64,000 nucleotides of DNA, taken from Arabidopsis thaliana. Its lineage: Eukaryota > Streptophyta > Magnoliopsida > Brassicales > Brassicaceae. The number at the start of each line of letters is the position of its first letter. Within the stretch, counting starts at the first letter, position 1. Position numbers and translations under genes: made by a program. The notes beneath the pieces were generated by a model that searched no databases, had not been told where the DNA came from, and saw only the letters and a program-made list of their open reading frames with translations. Location of the stretch: NCBI RefSeq assembly GCF_000001735.4, contig NC_003075.7, positions 14,571,001-14,635,000 of the forward strand. The letters are read 5' to 3'. Positions 48,540 to 61,652 of the stretch are shown in pieces.

Positions 48540-51500
48540 TTCCTCGAAGGAGCTTTGACTCGTCAGTCGTCACTCGGGGGCTTCCTCGTGATACTATTTA
48601 AAATTTAAAAACTTTTTCAAAACAAATAAAAGATTTAGTACTTTAAAAAATGACAAATTACTACATCAATCAAACTAAATGCTTACTATTAAATAATTTT
48701 CCAGAACTATGAAATTATGAAGTTTATTGTCCGATTTCGGTTTCAGGGTTAAAAGTAGAAAGAATATAAATTTTAGGTAAGTTAACATGTCTTCAAACAG
48801 TAATCTCTTTACAAAAATTTGGTTCACCAGACTCTTGCAACTCAAAATTATGTGATGCTACATTAATATCGGCTAAATTAACCACTATCACATCTTCAAG
48901 TGACATTGAGGATAGCTATTTACGTTTCAAAAATGTTCCGTATGCGAACGTCAAAATTGTCTAAATAGTCAGTAGTCAATACGCTCTCTAAAATAAGTAA
49001 CTAAATAAAATATTCAAATAAATATCTTCAGTATAAAAAAGATTTGTATAAAAGTCAATATGTTAGCTAAAAAGTACCAAAAATACAAATGTATGAAACA
49101 CGCTGTTTCTAAAATTATTTAAGACTTGAATATATTGGTCTACTGCCTTTTAACTGATAAAAAGTTGAATAGAAAGAAAAGCATGATTATAGCATTTTAC
49201 AAACAAAAATTCTGTTCGGATTATTGTTGCTTGAGCTTTTGTAAAGTCGTTTTAAAAATTTCAAGATAAATACTTTCAGTTATGAAAATAAAATATCAAA
49301 AAATATTCAGTTTTCATTCTCCGTTATTTATTTTGTTCTATCTTTTCTTATGTGTAGATCATTTATTTGATGGTTATTCGACGCACTTGCTGTTGTTTGT
49401 GTGGCTAAAATGACACATACTGGACTTTTTTGTTTTTCCTTTTTAGTATGACATGATGGAATGTTAAATTTATAATATTTTACCTTGACATTGTAGACTC
49501 TAGCTTTAGACCATAGTTTCCAAAATCCCTATCCTGCACGCTACAAGGAAAAAAAAAAGGTTCAGCAAATAATATTTGACTTTCATATATTCTTCACGAA
49601 AATGGAACTTGAGAAGATAATTTAAATCATGGTAAGAACATAATGGTAGGTTAGGTTATATAGACATTCAAGCATTCTTGGAATTATGATTAACTAATAT
49701 TTCGTGAAACATAAAAAAAAAACTAATAAATCAAGGTCAGCTGATAAGCGTTTTGCTGATATTCTGAGGTGTTTTAACACACTCATATAGTCATATTTAT
49801 AGATTAAAATGCAGTTTGAATAAGTTGGTTATTAAGAGAAGTAAACAACACTTTCATGTAATCATGTTGAAAATAAACAATGGAGGAAAAGCTTGAACAA
49901 GTAAATTAAAGACCGTCATTTTATACTTTGTGACGTACTAATGTTCTGAATTCTGCATACATCATTGACCGATCACGGGAGTATTAGATAATATAGATTA
50001 ATGGAGACTATATTATGTTCAATAGTTTATGACTTAATCATGATTTTTTTAATTCGTTTAAAAGTAATACGTTTTTTATTTCTTCAACTAAATAATACGA
50101 GTGTACGACAATTGTTAGGTCTAGACGTCTATAGTCTAAAGTTTGAACTGTTATTCGCGGATTATAGTATTATCTAGTAATAAAATTTGATATATATTGA
50201 ACTTTGAGCAACAAAGCATATATATTTTTCATTTGTTAATAGTGGAACAACAAACTGTAAATTTTAACGTAGTCATCTATTCAACAAAACTTTTGTTTGG
50301 ATATCTATTTTTCACAATAATAGTGTATTATTTCATGTGGAGCAACGTAGAACAGACCCTATCCAGTATCCATGTGAGTATTTTAAAGTTAATTATACAG
50401 TATACGATTCTTACATTGGTTCATACTATTATACTTCTAGATTCACCTTACATCAACTGTTGATGATCAGCAACAACAAGGAATATTTACAATTTCCAAT
50501 TTTCCATGAGAGACCATATTCCTCATAGAAATAAAATAGAGCTAAAAGGTCAAAAGAATCTGCAAATTAATTAACTACTAATAAAGTTTTAAGAAAGGGC
50601 CAACGCTGAATGAGTCAAAATCAAATACCGTCGGCATCGTCGGTGCGATTAGGCACCATGCACGCTTACATTTTCAATAAAACGGCGAGGACGGTGATTC
50701 CAAACGCCGTCATTTTTCCTTTTATGATTTTATGTTGAAATATATCGAGAAAATAGCTACAAAGCAAAGATTTGCAGTTTTGCGGCCTAGACATTTTTAA
50801 TGTAGAATTTGGGAAAAAGAAAATCACGTTGTTCCATCTGTTTTTTTCACGATTTTGTTTGGTATTTTACGATGTTGTAGGACCAGTTTTGTAGTCGTTA
50901 ATTGGGTACAATAAAGGAAGAATGATTGATTGGGTTATTATATGAATGAGTAATTGACTTGGTATCAACAAAGCTCAACTTTAATCAAGAAATTATGTTT
51001 GATTGGGTTATTATGTTTGATGTTGAGCGAAAAATCTTGCATAAATAGTGTGAAATATAACACACTACTCAATAATGATGTTAAAATTCTCGCTATCGGA
51101 ATATGGCTCTGAGAAGCATTGAATGCATGCACATAACGAACGGTGTGGACAACTCATAAATCCATCGTTCCAACTTCCACGTTCATTATCGAAAATATAA
51201 AGAATTAGTTATCATGACCAGTAATAGAGCTGATGATCCGGTGAATTTGCAGATATGTGGTTGTTTTGCAAAAAAAAAAAACTTAAATATTTTCTTTTTT
51301 TTTGCGTTTTAGAAATGTAATTCTCTGTTGATCAAATATATAAATGATTCTCTCTCTTTTAAAAAAAAAACGATGTTATATGGTCGACTATTTTCTTGTT
51401 TGGAATTATAAAGTAGAGGAAACTAATCAAATAATGTTTGCTTCATATTCTTATAGAGCCATCTATATCAATAATGATAGAATTTGGAATCAAATGGCAT

Positions 51501-54500
51501 GTCGTACCATGTAGACATGTGGAAGAAATTTCTAGGAAAGCACATACACTTGCTCGTGAATGTGACATCCTTACTCTTATCATATCTTTATATATAAAGA
51601 CTCAAAAACTACTCTCTTTTTTAGGTCGTCGTCCTAAATTACTTATTTTTAAGACTAGTCAATTATAAGTCTAAGGGTTTGAGTAATCCATAAGTGAGGC
51701 TATTAGTCAATTTCCTAAGTTGGTACACCAAATTATGATATTATTTACTTCGGGAAAAAATGTATATGGAGATCTCTCATGTCATATATTGGATCAATGA
51801 TATTATGCTACAGTTTAGTACAGTTCAAAATCCGTAACTAATTGCAAATTTCTCGGCCCAAAAAAAATGTCGTTTTCAAGAAAGCCTAACCATGCCGTTT
51901 TCAACAAAGCAAAACTAGAACAAGAAAAAAGTCAACAGTTAAGAACCTAAGTTAATTACTCGTGGGCCTGTTAAGATCAGTCTATAGTCTATATGAATGA
52001 AGTTTGTTTCGTTCAGAGCCCAACAAATCAAAGCCACGAAGGGACATGTTCTATCATATTGGGCCGATTAACTAGGACCAGTAATCTCGTTACTTATCGT
52101 TGTTGAATATTGCACCCATGTGGTCTAAAAACGAAAATCCCCAAACAAATTACCAAATTCAAACCATTCTTTTTAATGATTCAAAATAGATCGTGTGTAT
52201 GTGTATATGCATTTTCTCTAGTAATTTGCCTAATTAGTTAGCTTTACTTTGGAATGAAAGAAACTTACTAAAGCATAAGTGAAACCTAGTTTCATTTTGT
52301 TCAAAATGGGTTTGATTCTATGTCCAATTCGGACTCTCGAACAAGAAGAAAAACATGAAAAAAGTCGATCCGACAAAATTAACGTTAATAACGGAAAATA
52401 TTAATAATCTTGTGATTCTGCAGTTACTTTATTGTAAATGATGTGTGAAATGTTGATCTTTTATATTATTTGCTGGACCTAAATCCTTTACTATACTTTA
52501 ATTAAATCCACAAACACACGCCCGAGAATAGACCAAAGGTGGTAACAACCTGGCTAAAGAGCTCTCGGCAAAATATTTATTTATGTTTTGTGATTCTATT
52601 TTATCACCATTTTATGTATCATGTGTGTGTGTGTATGTATGTACGTCAATAGTCATTGACAACTTGATTATACCATAATTTTAATAAAAATAAAAAATAT
52701 TTTTTGTTTAATCTTATATTCAACAGATTGTTTATAAATGATTTGAAGATCACGCAATAGCAAGAATGAGAAGGGCAACGTATTTTTTATTTATGATAAA
52801 AAGAAGCACTACGTAGTTAAACTAGCTAGCACCAATCAATGATCCATAAACTGTTCTAAAACATAAAATGTACAACTTTCAATCGTTGTAATCATATGAA
52901 CCGTCAAAACTATGAATCCGGTCTGAGTCGAATGAAAGACCTGAAGTGATCTTGATTGGTGATTGGTGACTATGATTTGTGAAAGGTACTGATTGTGATT
53001 TGTGAAGGGTAATTGTACGTGAAAGTTGAAACATAAGTATATAAACATTTCGTAAATTCGAATGTTATACTGCCACATTGAAAAGTAAAAGAAATGGAGG
53101 GACACTATGTGAGTTCGGCTTTTCGGGCACAGAAAAGACATAAGACAATGATTTTGAGATTTGAATATCAAACCTTATCTACTGCCAACAAGTCTTGATG
53201 GTATGGGTCCAACAATTTCCAAAATTTAATCAAATATGTCTTCTTACAAAGTAAAACTAAACCGGAAATCAAAATTGTTTATTAGCCGCAGTTATCAAAT
53301 TTCCATCATAGGAGAATACTTTTTCGAGTAGAAGAAGATTCGTGAACCGGAAGAAGATTAACTATTTAAACATATGTGAAATAAAGTCAACAAAAAATCT
53401 TCATTTTTAACCAAAGAAGTGTTATAAGTTTTTTTCGAGTAGAAGAAGATTCGTGATTTGTTCGAGTAGAAGAAGAATCGTTGATGATGTGTATCTACTA
53501 TCTAGACTAGAAAACGAATACAACCATCAATAAAAGAATTGCTAGAATTTTTTTTAGCCACAGTAAAACGTTTAGATTACAAAATACTCGAATTTTTAAT
53601 AGGTTTCAAAGATTAGTATGGATTTTGACCAAAACAATTCTACTTGGGTACTAAAGAGAACAACCACCGTGTGAGAATATTCAATTATTGTTATGATTTT
53701 GTTTTAAATTCGAAATATGATAAGATCTGGAATAGTACGTCTCGAATATCAACTGAAAGAGATAGGTGAAGATTGAGGGAGAGTTGTTTTTGGGCTTATC
53801 CACCAGAAAAAAATGATCATAAGTGACAGCCCAACACCTGTCCACCTGTTCTTTTCTCTGTCCCTTTTATCATGTACATGCGATTCCAGTAATTGTTATT
53901 CAATTTCTACGTCTTGTTCCACCACCAATACATTATTATAAAATATCTGTAATAGATCTTACCTAAATCATCAAATACGGAAAGTTTCTAGTGCATTTAA
54001 GTAAGACGTTGATATGTATCGGCAGTTCTGGATATGTATCAAAGTATACCAAACAAAGTACTAATAAACTATACGTTTATATAAAGTTAGGTATTGATTA
54101 TTGACTGTAGTAGTAATCCATTGATTACGAAAAAAAACTAAAAGTTGAAACAATGTCAACAACAACAACAAAAAAAAATCAGTTGAAAGAATATGAAGAT
54201 GAATTTATAATGGTATCAACTAGAGCAACTAGACCAAAAAAGATATGATATAATATTAGAGGTATACATGACTGATTCTCTAATTGTATACAGCATGAGC
54301 ATCATCGGCTATCTTAAGTATCTTATTGATATACCTAACAGTGATAATTAATGGAGATTTTCTAACAGTATTAAAGTAACAAACATCTGGTAATAGCTAG
54401 CTAGTTACATGATTACCGTAGATTCATGTCAAACAAATTATTCACAGCTAACAATAACATCAAACTGTATTGATCAATTAATAATACTCTATTATGTTGT

Positions 54501-56226
54501 CCCGAAATATCGAAACCATCATTACGTGCTTATATTATTCTTGACAATTATAAGTATGTATTAGACTTTTATTCTTACCATCAATATCATTTACGTATAT
54601 TTGTCTATATTGTTTGTATCTGATGTCGATAACAATTTCCAATTGGACTCAAAAAAAATTTTTAAAACCAAAAAAAAATTCAGATCAAGCTCAAGATCTA
54701 AGAACTTATTGTTATCATGTAATAAACATTGTTAAACATCAAAATACTGTCAAAAATATGTACGAGAGATTTTAACTTGCTACAAAAGAACTATGTACAA
54801 AAACAATATCTAAATCAGCATCTATGTACAATTATTTAACTTGTTTTACAAAGAGATGATGTGCGGTGTAGAACGGTCCACGGACTATGCCAGGATTGGA
54901 TATGCTTAGTTGCAAAATTCTTTGGACCTAACAACACTAAATGAAATAGGTTTACAGAAGTTGTTTCTGCTGATCTCAGTTTAGTATATCAGTATATGTT
55001 AAATAAGTTATAATAGTCTTTGGCATATTATATGTTGAATCGAACTTTAGCAGTTAGAATAATCTCACACCCAGGATCTTCTTAATTTTCCATGGATTCG
55101 GAAAATATCAAAGGAAATGGAATCAAAGTATAGAGATACTTGAGTATGCAACCGAGTAAGAAGATGAAAACAAACAAAAAAAAAATCAGTAAGAAGATTA
55201 ATTCATATACCTTTTGTGGACACACAAATCTATTCTAAAAACAAGTGAACGTTAACGATACATAAATTGTAGCTCTTTGGACCACAACAATTTTTGTAGT
55301 CTATATCATGTCAGTCGTCCAGCTAAGACGTACAGCAATGCTTTGGCCTCATTCATATACAGAAACCCTCTTATCAATCACTCGTATACATAGTATTTTT
55401 TCAACAATTATCTAATAGATTTCATGTTTAATCTTGCGGGAAAAGTAAAACTTAAAGCATAGAGTTCTCAAATTTCATACGTTCATTCGTCTCCACATTG
55501 TATACAACTCCAAAACATATAGTAACTTTTACCCATAAACTTATGATGTTCAAATTAGCTATGGTTCATTTGCCCAAATTTTTTTATTTTTTATATAGGG
55601 TTCCATGTTTACTTGGGTTAAAATTTATGTTTCGAGTAAAATAAATTTGGTGTTTAATTATCTCTTGAACATCATAATTTTATGTTTTAGAGAATCTATA
55701 ATTATGGCTGGGAATATGTTTATAGATTCTATCATTGGTAAGGACTCTTTTTACTTGAAACATAATCTTTATCAATGACTTAAGAAAACCTAGTCACGGT
55801 GTATGAACGCAGTTAGCCATATGAGAATATATAACTAACAGAAATAAAAAGAGATTTATTTAAGAATTGACTAGGAATTACCAATAAATTATATGAAAAT
55901 AGAATAGCAAAGTAATTCACTTAAGAATAACAATCTTTATTAAACAAATCCAACAAATTATATACATTGCACAAAACTCAGACGAGAAATAAAGAACTCA
56001 ATGAAAATTGACCAATGTCACCACTCACCAACACGAGAGGGCGTTTCTAGCAAAATCAGAAGTCACAAGAGGAAATCTGCAAAAACCTCAACATTGAGAG
56101 GAGAAGCAACCAAATAAATGAAAGAGATAAAACAATCTTTTTCAGTTTCTCCTCTGTTTCTTTTCTTCATTCTTTCTGTTTTGGTTTTTCTCTTTACTTC
56201 AATTTCGCATCTCTCTACGTGTTTCT
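48540..56226. other. Gene-poor AT-rich gap
   Basis: About 7.7 kb with no gene I can support. ORFs are short and compositionally random. Points seen: a weak RNase H-like fragment at 51480-51570, a short (GT)n/(GTAT)n run near 52623-52645, a 23-bp repeat family at 53323-53345, 53434-53456 and 53460-53480, and A/T homopolymers. No tRNA A/B boxes or intact element seen. Confidence 0.5.
53323..53480. repeat. Three copies of a 23-bp repeat
   Basis: TTCGAGTAGAAGAAGATTCG occurs at 53323 and 53434, each followed by TGA, and with one change at 53461. Confidence 0.75.
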
Positions 56227-56430
56227 TCAATAATACAAGACGAGATGACGCTCGCACGAAGAACATGAGTATTTGCGTTTGACCTTGAAACAAAGTGGTA
56301 AGAAACAGAACAACCACTTCGTCTCTATATCCACCGCCGATACTTTTCCGCCGCAATAAGGACACATCCCTGGTGCTTGTTGCCGACCAAGCTCCGTCTT
56401 CTCTTCATGATACACAACTTCCAAACACAT
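56227..56430 (-). CDS. Small zinc-ribbon-like cysteine protein
   Basis: 67 aa, intronless, MCLEVVYHEEKTELGRQQAP start. Two CxxC knuckles, C23-P-Y-C26 and C56-S-S-C59, 29 residues apart, are a zinc-ribbon pattern. The middle (WLFCFLPLCFKVKRKY) is aromatic and basic. Similar short proteins occur widely in plants; function unknown. The conserved GxCPYCGG and the in-frame length make this a real gene despite its size, probably AT4G29905. A TATA box (minus strand, about 56662-56667) and a UPR-type element just upstream (56681-56690) support transcription. Confidence 0.8.
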   Translation of the reverse strand: MCLEVVYHEEKTELGRQQAPGMCPYCGGKVSAVDIETKWLFCFLPLCFKVKRKYSCSSCERHLVLYY

Positions 56431-56680
56431 TTTTACTCACAATTCTCAGACTTCCTTTGTGTCTTATCTTTATAGTGTTTCTAGGCTTGGCTTCCTTTTT
56501 TCTGGTACGTTAGCTAGGAAAAATCTAGAACTTCTAGAAGTGTGGAGAAGAAGAAACGAAAAGGATATTTTTATTACCAAGAAAGGAAAAAACTTATTTC
56601 AAGTGTAAAGATGTGTTTTTCAGAAAGACTTGGAGGGTTTAGCACTACAACGACCATGTACTTATAGAAGATGGAAGGTG

Positions 56681-56690
56681 GATGACGTGG
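56681..56690 (+). promoter_or_regulatory. UPRE/XBP1-type element upstream of 67-aa gene
   Basis: GATGACGTGG, followed by C, equals the GATGACGTGK consensus recognised by XBP1 and plant bZIP60/bZIP28-type factors, and also contains the ACGTGGC ABRE core. It lies about 15-20 bp upstream of a TATA box and 251 bp from the start codon. Confidence 0.5.
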
Positions 56691-57153
56691 CAAACTCTCC
56701 AACGATACAATATTTTAGGTTTTATTTTAAAAACTCAAGTCCTTGAAACCAAGTTTATAAGGTGTAGAAACTATCTGTTAATGATATATGCGTAAGTGAC
56801 AGGTTTCACGAAACATAAATCATATATTGCCAAACAAAAACTTAAGTCGACAAGAAGATGGGAACAAAAACCTCACTCGTTTTGAGAGTTTCATTTGCTT
56901 AACAGACACGTTTAATCTTATTCTTAGGTTTCAAAAGAAATGAAACAACCTAACTAAGATAGATTCCGAAATCAATTGCCATAGAAACTCTAGTAAAAAT
57001 GTTTTAAACAAATTTTTACAGACCACATAGTTAAGTGGGAAATTGCTTCAAATACTATGAAGTTTCCGATACATCCATAGTACAATACAAGAACTAAATT
57101 AAGAGTGCACCGTTAGTTTCTTCCTCCCAAAACATTTGAATTTCACATTTTCA

Positions 57154-59055
57154 TCATCTTCTGTACAAGTATTTGGATAGTGGAAAGCTAAGACTTTTTG
57201 CAACCTATAAACACATATCAGAGGAAAACAAAAACAACAGGTGCATCAGAAATTTATTTCTATCATCCTCTGTTATATGAATTTGAGTATTGCAAATAAT
57301 GAGTTACCTTCTGAGCCAGATCTTCAGAGACCATAGAACGGTACCTAATAGAACCTTCTAATGGGCAGCTTCCGCTTTTGATTAAAAAGTTAGCATCACA
57401 TAGACTTGACACTTGCAGCAGAATATCAGACATCAGATTGTTATTCTCTTTGTCGTAACCCGTTGTGTTTTCTTCTTCTTCGTCCTCTTCGCCAAATGAA
57501 GAATCTCCAACGGAGGCAATACATTGGAATATCGCCAATAGTCTTTCCAGTGGAAAGCTTCCAGGTCCTTTCATGACTGCTTCCTGCTCTGCAATTTCCT
57601 TCTTTTCCATTGATTTCTCAGAGGCCCTGAGGAGGAAACAATATGAAGAATCAGATACTGTATGCAAATGCATCATGAGAATTTCACTCCAATTAAGCAA
57701 TATCCAAATGTTAAATATTTTTGTAGCTTACTTCCGCTTTCTTTTACGATTATCCATTCCCCCTGTGGAGTCAAACATTGACGCGTCTAGCGTTGCTGGG
57801 TTTCTCGAAGCGAGAAATGCCGAAAGAAGAAGAAACTTTGCTGAAGTAGACATATGGAAGTCCAATATTTCAAGTTCTTCACGGTTTTCAGAACTGTAGC
57901 TGGCTTTCTGCCTTCTCTCGCCTCTGGTTTCGCCATCATGAGGGTGACTAGAGACCCTGAATATCTCATTTAAACAATGAGCAATAAGCGGCTTAAGATG
58001 GCTATATAGCCTTCTCTTCATGTCTTCATTTGGTGAAATCCCTAAATCATCAAGTGGCTCACAAAACTTTCTGAACAATAATGAGAAGGTAGTAGACAGT
58101 TCCTCAACTCTCCTGGTGACTCTACAGAATGGTTTCAACACAACGCTGTTTGACACCAAAAACTACATCAGTACACAATATGAGTAAACGATAGAGAAAG
58201 CTAGTAGGGAGGCAAGGTTGCACTACAGTCTTACTCAAGGAATGCAGAGTACAATTTTCGGTTAGGTTGATTTCTCAAGAAAATTTGACGAAGATCCTCT
58301 TCAGAATACTCAGGAAAATAAAGAGGTATAGGATCTGTGTATCCCATGTTTGAGTAATACACATCTGGTGGCAAACCACTGATAAGTATTATACCAAGTT
58401 GAGGCATCTTCAAAACAGTATACAAACTGAAAAGAAACTGCAGAATGATGGTGCCTTTATCCCAGTCTCTGATAAGATCCACATTATCAAGTATTAAGTA
58501 CACCATCTTCCCCATGGGTTTTTCATCCGGCTTATCTGATCTTGAGGTTTCGGAAGTAGACTCGAGAGTCTTTATCACACTACTAAGGGCTTCACGAAGC
58601 AAGTTGACAAAATCAGATGGCTTGTCACATCGTTTCGCACTAGAATACCCGTTTAAAGAACACTTCCTATGTAGCAACGACTGATTCAGAATCGACTCAA
58701 ACAAGATACGGGGATTGTAACACGTACGACAGCTTGAATAAACAAAGGGACGATTGAGATGCCTGAGCACCTGAAGAACAACACTGGTTTTTCCCGTAGA
58801 AGCACCTCCATAGATCATTATTGGAAGAGTAGGGCAATCTAACGGCCCCATAAGTCGAATAAAGTCGAAAATCTGAGAGCGTCTGCCTGGAAAATTAGAT
58901 AGAACAGCATCAATTGTGATTGATTCTTCCCCAAATGTGAGATCATCAATGGTTGGTGTGTGGGATTCAATAGGTTCTGAGTTCTCAACAGTTACAGAAG
59001 CTGATGACCTAGTGCTTCTTCGAGTGACTTTCGAACTCTCCTCTTTAGGAGGCAT
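57154..59055 (-). CDS. ORC5: Origin recognition complex subunit 5
   Basis: Four coding exons: 59055-58235, 58145-57732, 57626-57308 and 57204-57154, giving 534 aa. AAA+ ATPase with Walker A GGASTGKT and Walker B VYLILDNVDL, then a sensor-like LGIILISGLP. The C-terminal winged-helix part follows (FLLLSAFLASRNPATLDASMF). ORC5 is part of the six-subunit complex that marks replication origins and loads MCM helicase in G1. AT4G29910. The start MPPKEESSKV is taken; the in-frame extension upstream is hydrophobic leader sequence that is not ORC5-like. A leader exon seems to end at 59620 (CAG/gttagt on the minus strand). Confidence 0.96.
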
Positions 59056-59619
59056 GTTCTTAAAACCTTGTGTCAAAATGAAACAAGACATTGGTGAAAA
59101 CAATAAAGGATGATTTAGATTTGGGAATTCAAGTAGGTGAAACATACATACCACCCAAACAACTAAAAAGGAAACACAAAGCAAAAATGAAACAGTTTAC
59201 ACAGAATGTGAGTGATACCATCTCAATATGATTCAATACAAGAGATACCATCTCTAAGACTAGATACATAGAATCAATTTCCAGAACTGAAATTGAAGCA
59301 CCATTTACATATACAGCTATATCAAAATGATATAACTTTAACTCAAGGGCTTGCTTTTTTTCACAAGCACAAAAGAAAAAAGTTCAAACTTTGGGAAATC
59401 GTCTGAATCTGAAGAGAATGAGGAGTAGTCACAGCAAAGAGAGTAGATTCTTAAAAACAAACAAGTCAATTTTGAATTTCTCACAACTTCAATCAATCCC
59501 AGATTCACAACCATTCATGAATCATGACCACCGAACACGATGAATACAAATTGAAGAACTAAACAAACAAAGCTATGAAATTAGAGAAAAGAGAGAGACA
59601 CGTTAACGAGGATACTAAC

Positions 59620-59880
59620 CTGCAAGTCTCCGATTCCCAATCCCAACAGAACTAAACGAGAAAAGAAGATAAGAAACAAAGACAAAGGACGTTGTCGTGC
59701 TCTGTGTGCGTCAGTAGTGGCGATTCACTGAGTAAACCACTTTCTCTCTTCTTCTTCGTTAGCGCCGATTTCATGTTTGTTTCAGTCTTCGTAGACGAAG
59801 CCCTACAGAAAAAGGCCTTCAATTTTTTAGGCCCAAATCAATGTCTTCAGTGGACTGTTATGTGGGCCGGCCTGATATTT
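59620..59880 (-). promoter_or_regulatory. ORC5 leader exon and promoter with two site II cores
   Basis: GGCCCA at 59830-59835 and TGGGCC at 59863-59868 are site II/TCP-type cores about 28 bp apart, upstream of the probable first exon. They suit a proliferation-linked gene. Confidence 0.5.
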
Positions 59881-61652
59881 GAGTATTATGATTTACAAAA
59901 TTCGGTTTTAATAAGTTTCAACAATGCGCCATAAGAAAGAAAGAAAAAAGTCGTTATAAAAAATGGTTAGTGGGATTCGGTTTTGAGATAGGACAAAGGT
60001 TTGACAGTTAAAGAATAATTTAACTCGTAGTAGTGTCGTAGGAGTAGGACAATAGAGAGCTTTTTTCCTAAATTATAATATCTGATTATCTTCAACTTTA
60101 TGAACTTGTTTATATAAATGAGTCCACTAATGGGATACAGATGTTTTGTTATATCAAACAATGGTTTTAAAACGGGAGAAAGTGGCCATTTCCGCCGTCT
60201 GATACCAATACTGTGACTTGAGTATTATTACACCTTTTTGGTCAAAATTATTTAAATTATAAATACACACAAAAAGTTGGAGTTGGTTTGTAGTGGATAG
60301 TATATGTGCCTCCACGTTTAATCGACAATTGAAACCTAGTATTTAATAAATTAGAAAAATATATATTTTAGTCTATTATTTCGTTTTCTATAATATTTAG
60401 TCACACAATATGGCATTTTAGTATTGTTAAATTTCTAAAAAAAAAAAAAGAATGTAAATGTTGACAAAAAATTTTATTAATACACCTTCATATTCACATA
60501 CACACAAACACACCATAATATATATATCAATCTACACTGAAATCACTAAAAAGTTCAACTACTTCACATGCTGATACTACAACACTAGTCTTTTGTTCTT
60601 TTTACGGCACAACACTACACTAGTCTTTTTTTTATTGTCGACGCTACAATCTTATCAGTTACAGTATAGATAGATGTAAAGGGAGTACTAATATCAGAAG
60701 CTGTTATATAGTGCAACGCATGAAAGGTCTACAAGGTCTATAACTAAACCTAATTTTTATAAAATTGAAATGCTAATCATTGATATGACAATTGGTTTGC
60801 CTAACACATACATAATTGATAATGATTTTGTAGGCATATGTTATCCATTAATATATAACAATTAGCAGTGGAGGATTAGATGGGCATGCAATGCAAAGGT
60901 GTTTTAGTGTCATAATTACTAGATATATATAGACACATGAATATTGGGCCAACACTGTCTTGAGCCACTCTTTGGCATTATGACCTTTCCACTACAATAT
61001 GACAAATTATATATTTAGTTCACATGAAAGCTTTAAATGTACATTCACTCAAAATAATCAGTTGAAGTGCTATTTTTTGGATTTTTTTTTGTTTTTTGTT
61101 TTTTTTGGTTGGTACTACATTAATGTGAGCAAAGCTTGTAGACAAAAAAAAATCAGAAAAAAACTTAGAATTTACAGTTGTTTGTAAAATCTTAATAACC
61201 AGTTAAAAGATTGATATATAACGTAACATCGATCATGACAGTTAATCACTGAAGTAACATCAAATCTCAAAGATGAAATGAATATTAGTGCTCAAATCTT
61301 AGTACATCAAACGATGTACATTAGATTGAAGATTTATACGAATTTATGTAAAATAATAATTTATAACATTGGAAATTTGTTTAAAACTATACGAAAGAAT
61401 AAAGATAATGGAATGAAAAGGTGACAACACTATTCCTAAAAAAGGAATATAAAAAGTACATTCTATCATGAAGCGAGGCAACTTATGTTTACACAAAGAA
61501 CAATGCGGTCAAGTTCCACTTTTCTTGGGTCATAATTAATTTTCTTCTTTTCTCTTCTTATAAAGCAAAAAGAAATAAGAAAAATAATACTAACAAAAAT
61601 ATATTTATATAATTCTAATAGAAGAAATTAAGAACAGAAATAAAAGCCGAAG
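59881..61652. other. Intergenic between ORC5 and SMXL4
   Basis: AT-rich, with homopolymer runs and no supportable gene. Low-complexity T-rich tracts near 61080-61110. The last part is the SMXL4 3' UTR. Confidence 0.55.

Noticed and set aside
52836..53171. 111-codon minus-strand ORF, the longest in the gene-poor gap
   Set aside because: Composition is not protein-like, no recognisable motif, and no promoter or splice context. Left as non-coding.
59761..59770. Possible E2F site (TTAGCGCCG) near the ORC5 start
   Set aside because: Does not fit TTTSSCGC/TTTSGCGC well enough to call.
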